From contig JBAIZL010000002.1 of assembly GCA_036971475.1 (NCBI GenBank), positions 135,512,740 through 135,576,739 of the forward strand: a stretch of 64,000 nt of DNA, given 5' to 3'. The DNA comes from Prosapia bicincta. Taxonomy: Eukaryota; Arthropoda; Insecta; Hemiptera; Cercopidae. The notes beneath the pieces are model-generated. The model saw only the letters and a program-made list of their open reading frames with translations. It did no database searches and was not told where the DNA came from. Positions within the stretch are counted from its first letter, which is position 1. Every line of letters begins with the position of its first letter. The position numbers and the translations under genes are program-made. Shown in pieces: positions 43,301 through 55,300 of the stretch.

Positions 43301-46300
43301 AAAGTCCTTTACATTTATATTCATTGAATCAGGAAAAATGTATAAAAATAAACTCTAGGGAAATATTTATATAAAATTGTTTTTACTTGCTGAAGTGATA
43401 GGGATGCTTTAACTTGCAACAAACTAAATGTCTGATCTGCCTTGCAGTTCTTATAAATACCCTCTGATGGTATTTTTGGGCAGATATAGTTGTTCTCCCC
43501 CATTGGTCTTTCACATGTGTTTCTTTCAGGATATTTTTTCTAAATAGTTTGAACATGTTTTCATAGAAATTTGTTTCTTCTCATTAAACAGCTGTCATCT
43601 CAAACGGGGCATTGACCCTGGCCTATTGCTGTTTGATTTTATATGCAGTTACATTCATCCCTCTTATGTTGCTGTTGAGAAGATAGGAATTGTCATACCA
43701 ATCATATTTTATGCACGTTTTTTTCTGTCCATCTATATTATAGGGGACAAATCTAAAGATTGTTTTTTATATTACTGAGACAGAACTGTCAGTCTAGTGC
43801 GTGTTGTGTTGCCATAGTAAACCTTAAGCAGACATCTGGGAACAGAAAGGATCTTATACACTGACAATCCTTCACACAGTAACATTTCAGTTTCACCTAC
43901 TCTGTTCCCATGGATGAACAATAAACCTCTAAAGGTGGTTAGAGGTAAACTTGCCTTTTATCCTGAAAACCTGCTTATGATGTTATCAACAGTTCCGATC
44001 ACAGGCTTTTGTTATAAATTTTCAACAAATTTCTTTATTTGTTTACTTTCCTTTAATTTGTATAAACTGTCATTTTGCCTTGTAAATTTTTATATTTTAC
44101 AAGCTTTGATATATCTTGTTCTTCATTTAATCAACTGGCAAATTTTAAATAATTTAAGAATTAATTTCAAATATTAATTTACTTGAATTTTTATCTTGAA
44201 ATTTTTATTGACAAATATTTTTTGAAATGGTTACACTTTTTATATATTTAAAAATTTAATTTATATCCAACAATTTCTATATTAGAATTGCCTAAAAATT
44301 AGTTTTTTTTTAAATTTATGTATATTAATATCTGCTATCTATAAAGTTATTAAAAATTAAGGTTGTAAATAAGTTAATACATCACCAAATGTTGGTATAA
44401 GAAATTACTGTATTAATTAAAATTATCTAAATATTCTGAATTTTTATTGTCTTGTTACTGTAAAGGCACTATATAAATTACAGTTCTTCTTTCAATATAT
44501 TAATGAATTTGTTTATCTTTATTGTATTATTAAAACTGTATGTTAATCCTATGAAAGAAAAAAATGTGTTATATATTTTATTAGCAAGAGATAGGCAAAA
44601 TTTAAATAAGAAAGTTCTATATTGCAAGTTAATGCAATTCAACTAATGCAAAAAAGTTATTAAAAGCCTTAATTTAAGATCTTGTTTCTTACATTGAATC
44701 TATAACTCTTCATAGAATCTTCAGCAAATAAATAATCTTCAGATTCTATAAAATTACATAATCTTCATTCTTCTGGAGTTTTCCAGAAAATTTTTGTTCT
44801 AAACTCTTAAGTGTAAACAGAAGACACATGTAGTTATTAATTATTTTGAGAAAGATGCAAGTTGTAATAGGTAGTCAATTGAAAGTGAGGTATTAGGCAG
44901 CGATATGCAGTAGATAGATGTATGATACATTGTAACTCTAAGACAAAGAATTGTGTGGTAAATTAAGATTGTGAAAGTAGAAAAGATTATTTGTCATAAA
45001 GAGCCTGGTGTTAGGCTGTTTTGGTGATATTTAAACAGAAAAGTTTTAATTATTGGTATCACAAATTCAATTTTTTTTGTTTTAGATGATGAGGATATAA
45101 TACCAGCAACTCCGCCCAGGCCAACTCGTTTTACCAGAGAACCAATTGTAATACCTGAATCACCTGAAGAATCGCCTGAAAAATCACCTGAAGAATCACA
45201 AAATGAAGTTGTTGATGATTCTTGTGAAGAACCGCCTCTGTGTGAAAGTTTGGACTTGGATGACTTGTGGAATACACTTAGTGCTTGTTTGACAGAATTA
45301 GCACACACTCAGGATAGCCATGCTGTTCTTGTTCTCCAAGTAAGTTGAACATTATGTGAAGCAGCTATTAGTATATAGATGAATAATTTAGTATACTAGG
45401 TGTGTAAATTAAGTAATGAGACTGATTATATAAATTGTTTTTATTCAAATAAAATTACAATTCTATATTGTTACTCTCAAAATAACTTCCTTCTGAAGCC
45501 ACACAGCGCTGGAGACAGTTCTTCCATAGCAGTGCTGGAACTCTGATACTCTAATAGCTTTCAGCTGGTCGGTTACAGCCATTTGAATGTTTTCGATTGT
45601 CCCAAAATAAGTTCCCTTGAGATGAAATTTCAACTTCGGGAAGAGGAAAAAATCACATGGACTTAAGTCAGGCGAATATGGAGGCTGAGGAGCCACAGGA
45701 ATGTTTTTACTGTCCAAAAACTCGTTTATTGAAATTGCTGTGTGACAAGGAGCATTATCGTGATGCAACACCCAGTTGTTCTTGATGTTTGGTCTCACGC
45801 GAATGACCCTTTTTCGAAGTTTTTCAAGAACCTCCCGGTAAAAGTGTTGATTGACTGTTTGGCCTTGAGGTACAAACTCTTTGTGAACGATTCCGTGGAT
45901 ATCGAAAAAACAAATGCATTTGATCTTTGACTTTGCCATCTTTGCTTCTCTGGGCCTTGGAGAGGTTGGAGTATGCCACTCCATACTCTGGCACTTGGTT
46001 TCTGGGTCGTATTCAAACATCCAAGACTCGTCACCAGTAATGACACGTTTCAGAAAATGGTGGTCATTTTCAATCAAATGCAAACAATCAAGGCACCTTT
46101 CCTTCCTGATGTCCTTTTGGTCTTGCGAAAGGTGTTTTTGGAACCATTTTTGCGCAGATTTTTCTCATTTCCAATTCATTAATCAAAATCTGATGAACGG
46201 TGGTGTGAGTCAAATTTAACTCTTCCCCGATCATTCTGACAGTCAACCGACGATCTGAACGCACAAGATCCCGGATTCTGTCGACATTTTCATGGGTTCT

Positions 46301-49300
46301 TGAAGATGAAGGCCTTCTGCTTTGTGGTTCATATTCAATCAATTCTCTTCCTTCTGAAAATGCCTTGAACCACCGAAAAACCTGGGCTCTCGACAAAACA
46401 CTATCTCCATAGGCTTTCTGAAGCTTAGCAAGAGTTTCCGTTGCACTGTGCCCAAGCCTGAAGCAAAACCTGATAGCACACCGTTGTTCGAAACTGATGT
46501 CACTCATTTTTAAAACGCACTAAAAAAACCTTTCTCATAACAAAATTCACTACCTACAGTGCAATAACTCTAGCGTCTTCAAACTTGCACTGGACGTGTA
46601 TCAGATGTTTACGTGTATCAGACGCATGCGCCGCGTCTCCAGTGTTGCCAGATTAAACACTAAAAAATCAGTCTCAATTACTTAATTTACACACCTCGTA
46701 TGAACTAGTATAGTATGAACAGTTTGTTATCTGCATCCTCAAGATTTTCTCTGTACACAGTCAATCTATGCTCTCCTCCATTTAGTCTTGAATGAGTTCC
46801 TGTTTAAAGCTAATTATTTCCTTTTGCTAAGTTATGTTTTATTTATTTCTTCAGTAATGGTAATCTTAACCCTATGCATTCGAGTGGCCAATATAGTGGA
46901 TATACCTCACTCCGAAACAACTTGTAATATTTTGTACTTACATATTCCTTCAGGTCACATATTCACTTTAGTGGGCAATCAATTGTTTTCTGCTGAACCG
47001 GCCGACATTTCCGCTTCTAGTTTTTGTCAGTTCATAACATTGGGATATGTAATTGATGTTGCCTTTAAGGGAATTTAAGTTGAAATAATCCATAAGTGCT
47101 TTTAAATACTAATATTATATGTATCAGAGTGTTCTTAGAAATTATTTAATGGATTACATTGTTCCAATATATCTAAACTATTTTTGGATATATTTTGTAT
47201 TCAAATAAATATACAAATACAATGGATTCTGGTTTATAAACATTCTGTACTTTCAGTTATGTTACATGCCTTTATCTTGAAACTCTCAGAATCGATGGAT
47301 GGTTTGTAAATAAATACAACCAGCATTATATTCACAACTATTATGATTATCAATATTAAACATCGTTGCCCATACAGAGGCTGATTTTACAGTTAATACA
47401 TAACTTCCTACTTTAAGAGCCCATATTTCATCACTTATTATTGCTTTAGAATAACCAGATTATCTAGAACAGAGTTGTCCAACTAACAAAAGGAGGGGCC
47501 GAAATTCAATCTTTGGGCCACACCTATGTGTGGTGCAGGGTCTGAGAAATCTATTTATCAGGGTGGATGGAATTAAAATTTATGCCCATGGAGAGAACGT
47601 TTTTAAAATTAGATACAAAATGGCGAATTTTGTGACAGTTAAGGGGCTTCAACTAACTGATCCAATTTTGTATAACTTTATTAAATAACTATTTCTTTTC
47701 AAGTTTAAAAAACTTTATGGTAGGCCGCTATTTTTTTAAACAATAATCTCATAAAATATCACTGTCATTGCTGAACAGAAAGGGTCATGGTAAATAGAAA
47801 GATTATAGCAGAAGAGAAAATATGCACTTATGCAAAAGACATGTAAGCATAATTGTGCTAATACTGCATATATTAATAGTGTTTGATAGATTTCAGCATT
47901 TTACAGAGACCAAAATTATTTTAAAACGCTTTTGATATGTTATAAATACAGAATTACTACATCTCCATTATAATGGCCATGAAAATGCTTGTGGAATTTA
48001 GTATTATCCATTAAACCTGCGAGGAAAGCAACTACAAGATGACAAATGATTAATATATTTCTCACTTTAAAATAAAAGGAGGGTAGTTTCCCAGTTTAAA
48101 AAAATCACTATTTTTATTTTTTTAACTGACTTCAATAAAAGCATGAGGCTCTGTATTCAATCCATATGTTTTTTTTCTATTTGTTGGAAGTATTTAAACA
48201 AATACTTTGTTTATAAGTATTTAACTGTTCAAAGTGATTTTGCGTGGAAATGAAAGAATAAATCTTCCCGGTGACGCCATCATAGTTACATCACAATCCG
48301 TCTGATTTGGAGACAATAATACGCTATTTTAAATTTTTTTTTTTAATTTGGAGGGAGATTTTTAATTTTTTTTTTTTTTTAATAAAAATTATGAATTATA
48401 AGATAATTATATAATTTTATATAAATCGAATTAAATAAGCCAAAATAAATACACTGAATAATCCTCAGATGAAAACTTCATCATTTCTTCACTAAATATC
48501 AAGAGATAAATTCATTAAATATAACTTTACTATCAATTTTCACTTTTTTAACAAAACTTTATGAGTACAAAATATTTTTCCTAATAATTATTAGAGACAG
48601 CATTATTGAATATTTACCTGAGATATTACATTACGTGATTATTACACGTTTATAAACTGAAATGAAAAAGAATAATTGCAAGATAAGAAATAATATGTAG
48701 GATTTTAGGAAAATTCGTCAAGGGAATTTCAAACATAAATTACTCAATGTATTTGTGTGACAAACTGATAAGTTTTTTGTATTCTTCAAGGATGTGTCAA
48801 TTATTTGAACAACAATGATAACAAAAACAACTTATCATAAGCTTATTACCCACAAAATTTTGAAGTCCGTGCCACAATCATGCCTGCTATTTTCTAATCC
48901 ATCAAATCTGTTCCAGACATTTCCGAAACAATCCATTTTTTGATTGCTTTAACTCCCATGACTAAATATAGTGACTACTCAAGATACAAAAATTTTGTGT
49001 AATCGATATTATGATAATATGCGGAACAATAATTGATCTTTGTTCTCGACAAAGATTTTACAATGTGTGATTGCATATTTTTTGTTCAGTTAGATTTGCT
49101 GAGAATACGATTTCAAACCTTCTTTAGATGATTTACACGTTATGTGATTACTGTAGTTGCTTATACAAGTAAGAGATCATATCTCCTTAATCCTTTTGTA
49201 TCATAAGTTTAAACATAGTTTTAATTTCTTATACTGTATCTATAAAGTACATGTATAAAAAAAAATGGTTGAATAGCCTGCGTGTATATCATAATTTGTT

Positions 49301-52300
49301 AATCTACATGCCAAGGAGCTCCAACATCACGTAGAATCCCTTTATTTGTTACACTCAGAATGTTAAATATGAGTCGAAGTATAAAATTTGGTGCCAACTT
49401 CAAAATTTTGTGGCTAATAAGCTTATGACAAATTATGTTTTCTTTATCAGAAAATTATTTTTTCCTTTTTACTAAGTAAAAATTATATTTCAGGTTATTT
49501 TTTTTTTTGAAGTTGGTTCTGTTTTTTTAAAATTTTATTGTAAAATTTATGTAAAGTTTTACTACTGAGTGCTTCTGTCTTTCTTAAACACATTTGAGAC
49601 AGATGGTGAACACTTGGGATTTATTCTTAGCTCACTCTTCAATAACGTATTTATTTTTTGACTGTTACTTAAATATTTGAAGTGAATAATTGAAAAATTT
49701 AATAAATAAGTATTCAAATGTTTTGTTTGAAGTTATGAACAGTAAAGCTTAACAGAAAATATTGTTATGCATACAACTCCTATACCCTGGCTTTCTCTTA
49801 CTTATTTAATGTAACTTTCTCCATTTTGTTTATTTCCAGAGACATATATATTTTATGGTCAATTTAAAAGTATGCATCCAAAGCAACATCTAAAATTATT
49901 GTATACGATTTCCAAATTGTACATTGTATGCCATTCAGGAGTGCAAACAATGGCTGAAAACTGCTTGGTTGTAGTACTGTCATCTTTGTTATTACAAAAA
50001 CCTAATGGTTGATAAATGGTCAATATATTTCAGTTATCTATTAACACATGTAGCACGACGGCGGTGTTAGAGATCTCATCAAACTACTGTCTGTTCTCCA
50101 TTTGTGAAAATGACATGATAGAGCAGCGGCAGATTATTTTACCACCAATGTGAAAACACAACATTATCTTAGAGCAGCGACAGATATCTTATCTCCGATG
50201 TGTGAACTCAACATTATGTTATAGCGGCAACAAATATTTAACTGCCCAATGTGTAAACGCGACATTATGTTAGAGCGCCAACAGGTATTTGACCATCAAT
50301 GTGTAAAAGCAACATTATGATAGAGGGGCATTGGATATTTTATCGTCAGATGTGTGAACACGACATTATGTTGGAGCGTATATTCTAGATCAGGGTTGTC
50401 CACCTGGCGGCCTGCTAATAGTATTTCAAATTTGAAAAGAAATAGTTATTTAATAAAGTTATACAAAATTGGATCAGTCAGTCAAAGCTCTTAACTGCTT
50501 CAAAATTCACCATTTTGCATCTAATTTTAAAAAAGTTTTCCCTCTGGCATTAATTTTAATTCCACCCCTCCAGGTAAATAAATTTCTTGGACCCTTCACC
50601 ACACAAAGATTGAGTTTCGCCCCCCCCCCCGTAAGTTGGAAAACTGTTCTAGATAATCTAGTTTGAAAAATATCAGAAAAAATTATAATTTGTTTTTCTG
50701 TATGAACCTCTTATAATAATAATAATGATTAAAAATTAATAATAGTCTTGTTAGATTGGCCTATTATGAAATAAATTGATAATAAAGTAAAAGTAACTTA
50801 CTTTCCATACTACATAAATTAACAAATAAAGTTAGGTTGAATTTTGTTTTATTAAATTTAATTTGTTAAAATGTTATATTATGTTTAGCCTGCTGTGGAA
50901 GCTTTCTTTTTGGTGCACTCAAGTAATATCGAAAGAATAGATGTCAATGATAGTGGAAATTCTCGTATCTTTCCTGGAGCATCACGCCAAGTACCAGAGG
51001 AAATGGCTGCTCCAGCACCACCTCCTGTGTCACCATTACCAAATGACCCGACTGCTGAACATCCATCTTCATCAGGATCATTGCTTGCATGGCAAGCTGG
51101 TGATAGCCTGTCACAATCAAATGTACCTGCACACCAACAGAAATTCCTCAAATTTGCAGGTTAGGAAATACTCTTTGTTAAATACATGGATATTTACTTA
51201 ATAAATATTTGGTAACTGTATAGTACTGGTTGTAAATAAAATATTTCTTGGTTAAGATGATCGCGGGTACATCAGTTTTTAGAGCTAAAACGAACAAATT
51301 AGATTACTTAATATAATTTTACATAATTTTTGTGATTTTTTCTCACATTTAACGCCTATTTCTATAAGAAATATAACAATGTTATACAAATTAAAAATCC
51401 ATAGCCTGTATAAATATCTAGTACTAAACTTTATTACTTGTTGATAAAAACGTTCACCATTTTCTTTGAACAAACGCCATTGTGCAGTACATACAGTCTA
51501 ACCGGTTTTCCCACTAAGGTGGTTAATGACATGTGTGACTCAACATGATACTTTGTAACCCCGCCACAAAATTTTTTTGATAACTGTCTGGCTCGCTCGA
51601 AACTATATGAGTTAACATACAAACTGTGTTTTTGCCTGCAAATTGTATTTTACTTATAGCTAGTGAATCACTGTAATTAAACGTTCCAAATATAACTATC
51701 ACTAATTGTTGATCTTGAATTTATTTTGTTGAAAAATTGTTAGTTCTAATAAAACTGTTTATGATGCCAAATGTCCATTCTTGACTTTATTCGTCTCCAG
51801 CGATGTAATACAAAATATGAACAGAAAAAGTAATAACCGGCTGTTTTAAAAAACCTGGACTTCACATTATGTCCAGATAACTGTAACGACCCTGAGGGCG
51901 AATGCTTATCATTATTGTTTGAATTGAGAACCATTTATTCAATGTTTCCACTATGTTTCAAGAAAGAAACCCATTTGGTGAAAAGATACAGAGAAGATGC
52001 TTTGGAACTTCATTCTTGAGTTTATAGGTAACTCCATACAAGCAACATTCCAGCAGCCTTTTTTGAGGAATAGTTTTAGAAAAATGAAATGCCCAAAGAA
52101 AATAACTCTATCAACAATAGACATAATCGTATGAGTTTTTTTATTTGCAGTTTTGTATGTACATAGTACATGTTAAAATAAATTTACATATTGCACTTCA
52201 TTTAATTCCATTGTTTTTTTTTTTGTACATTTTCTAGACATTCATTACCACATCACGGCTATTGAACGGAATTAACAATAAATTTACTTGGCCCCGTGAA

Positions 52301-55300
52301 ATTCATTTTAACCAAGTTTGACTGTAACATATCCTAAATTAGCATGCTAAAATGCAATGAATAAAGTAAGATTAAGGTAAACATTTTTGTTTTATCTGAA
52401 ATTATGTGTGTTTTGCTTCCAGAAACCCACCGTATGGTTCTAAACCAAATTTTGCGTCAGTGCACTACACCTCTACTAGAAGGACCATTTGCTGTCTTAG
52501 TTAATCACACTAGAGTACTTGATTTTGATGTTAAAAGGAGATATTTCAGAGGAGAATTGGAGCGAGCTGATGAAGGTCATCGTAGGGAGGAGTTGGCTGT
52601 GCACATTCGCCGTGGTCAGGTCTTTGAAGATTCTTTCAGAGAACTACAACGACGATCGCCTGATGATTGGAAAAATCGTTTCTACATTGTGTTTGAGGGT
52701 ATTTATTGCTTAAAATATATCATAGTTTTATTTGCTTTATTAAACTGTTTTAAATATTTAAATTCTAGGTTCAGGTTCTGGTTTCCAGATTCAAAATTAG
52801 TAATTAGCTTATAATTTCAATTCTACTATGAAATAGCAAGTTTCTGGGAAAAAAATGCTTTTATTTTTTCTATATTTTTGCTTTAATTTATTTTTAAATA
52901 TGTGAATGTTTTCCCTGGTGTATATTTACTTCAAAATTTCAAATTCCGAGGTTACAGTTTGTGTTTAAATGTGATTCATTTACAGGTGAAGAAGGACAAG
53001 ATGCTGGAGGTTTACTTAGAGAATGGTACATGATCATCTCTCGTGAAATTTTCAATCCAATGTATGCTTTATTCACAACTTCACCAGGTGATAGAGTTAC
53101 TTATATGATCAATCAGTGTTCACATTGCAACCCTAACCACTTGTGTTACTTCAAGTTTGTCGGCCGAGTGATTGGTAAGATCTACTAAATATATTGTACT
53201 CATTACATTTCTAATTAGCAGTAGAGAAAGTTGTGTTAAATGTCAGGAAATATTTAAGTTGTCCATAACGACCAAATGTTTCAACAGCACCGTCTATATA
53301 TGTCCTGTGACAAATCTTGAAAATGAATTCTTCAAATTATTCAAAAGCCTGCTAGACAATTTCCTCATACAGATTTTAAAGGCTTGATAAAGCATTTACC
53401 ACAACATCGTAGAAACATATTTTCTGTATTGTGGACATGATTAAAATTCACTGTGTGTTAACTTGTCATAGAGATTATAGGTAGGCTAAACAGTTTTTCA
53501 CTAGGTAACACCGCCTGTATGAAGTTTTTACATCAAAAGTTGGTATTTTTTTAATGAGAGAATGTGGCTAGGTTCACCATATAATTCAGGGCTAAAATAT
53601 TGACACTGAAACTAATATTGAGTATCTTTCATTTTTCAAGACAAGTGGCTATAAAATAACTCATCACAAATTTTATTATGTTTGCAATGTTGATTAATAT
53701 TTCTAATTATATAAAAATTGTAAAAGAATCTCTAAATATTACCTGAATATAACCTTTTATTTACAAAATTATGCACATGATTATTGGAATAGTTGTCACT
53801 TTCATCTTATGGTCTTAGTTACTCAAATTTTTGTACAAACTCTATTAGGATATAAGGTTTTATAAGCTTATCATGGTTTTTAGTGCTTGTTTGCTAATGG
53901 CTATGTTTAAACTTTTTAGCAAAGGCAATTTATGACAACAAGCTTTTGGAATGCTATTTTACGCGTTCCTTCTACAAACACATTCTTGGAATCCAAGTTA
54001 AGTACACTGATATGGAAAGTGAGGATTATAGCTTTTACAAAGGACTTGTCTACCTCATGGAAAACCGATTAGAGAATTTAGGCTATGACCTAACTTTTAG
54101 TACAGAGGTTAGTATTGTATAAGAGTATTGAAAAATTTATATAATTGTTGGAATATTTTATCATATAACTTACTGTTTTGAGATTCATGGGAAGATGATA
54201 TTTACTTAGCTGTTATAACAGTCCATACTGAAATTTTGAGGTTTTTCAATAAAATATTAAAATTTGCCATCCTATAAATTTTTATTCTGAATGCTTATTT
54301 TCATGCACAACTCTTTCTGCTACAGAATGTTTTATTTGATGTAGGGTTTTGTAAAGGCATACTGCAAAAACTCACAAATTAATAGATTGGTGAGATTAAT
54401 GGAAGTCCATCCTCTATATGAATAAAAATAATAAAACTCTCCAAAAATTAAATGATTATGATGTTATATAACTTTTAGTTGTGCCATTTGAGTTATTATT
54501 GTAAACTAAAATCAATTTGGCTACAAATATAATAAAATTAGACAATACAGACATTTCGAACTTCTGCAATATAGGTTGAATGCCAGTCAAACATACGAGG
54601 TGTGACAATTAAGTAATGAGACTGATTCACTTGTGGTAAACCTGCGACCTCAAAATTTCTTTCCCTTGTTCCCGGGATCCTTCCCTTCTCCATTGATATG
54701 TTTCCCGTTGCTCTAGTTTGTTTAGTTCGCTTGCTGTGTCAAGTTAAAAGACGTGGGTTGGTAGTGCATATCACAAAAATGAAGAAGCAAAATATAGAGC
54801 AATTCGCTATAGAAAATTTGCTCCAGATTGGGCGAATCAGATTCGGAAACGTACGCTAAAATCGTAAAAGTTAATGGGGATAGTGCTCTTGTCATGCCAA
54901 GGTGTTTCGATGGCATGACGGGTTTAAGGAGGGGCGTGGAAGTCAAGGTACGGAGCAGAAAACCACTCGAAATGCAAACTGATGCGAGTGCTTGCCATAA
55001 TCCGGGATGTTCCTCGTTTAATAGTTCGAATGTTGGCTTCAGAACTGGGTATGAACTGTGAAACAGTCAAACAAATTTTAACCGACGATTTTGGGATGTA
55101 AAAGTTGTGCACGAAGATAGGTCCAAAAAACCTTTCTGAGGAGCTAAAGCAGCATCGAATGAACGTCGCAGAAGACGTTTTGGAGCGAGTTGAAAACGAT
55201 TCCACACTGCTTGATCGAGCTATTACAGGTGATGAGAGCTGGTTTTTCCAATATGACGAGGAAGCCAAACGCCAAAGCTCACAATGGTGCAGCCCCTCTG

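Larger units (their letters stand above)
45396..46698 (-). mobile_element. mariner transposon (DD34D), near full length
   Basis: A 1,303-bp element with inverted ends of about 30 bp that begin C(G/T)AGGTGTGTAAATTAAGTA and continue to GAGACTGATT. It sits between TA duplications at 45394-45395 and 46699-46700. The transposase lies on the minus strand in two parts (46507-46088 and 46083-45463). A frameshift divides it; otherwise it is largely intact, so the insertion is fairly young. It interrupts the intron between exons 19 and 20 and does not touch coding sequence. Confidence 0.95.

Noticed and set aside
44994..45308. 104-codon minus-strand open frame rich in Ser/Asp
   Set aside because: It lies antisense to the acidic Pro-Glu exon 19; the Ser/Asp repeats mirror the exon's own repeat.
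45742..46219. Several plus-strand and second-frame open frames over the first mariner
   Set aside because: Shadows of the minus-strand transposase.
46866..47080. TTAACCCTATGCATTCGAGTG as a piggyBac end
   Set aside because: No inverted partner next to TTAA was found nearby, so the resemblance is too weak.
50885..51151. Minus-strand and second-frame open frames over exon 20
   Set aside because: Shadows of the conserved HUWE1 exon.
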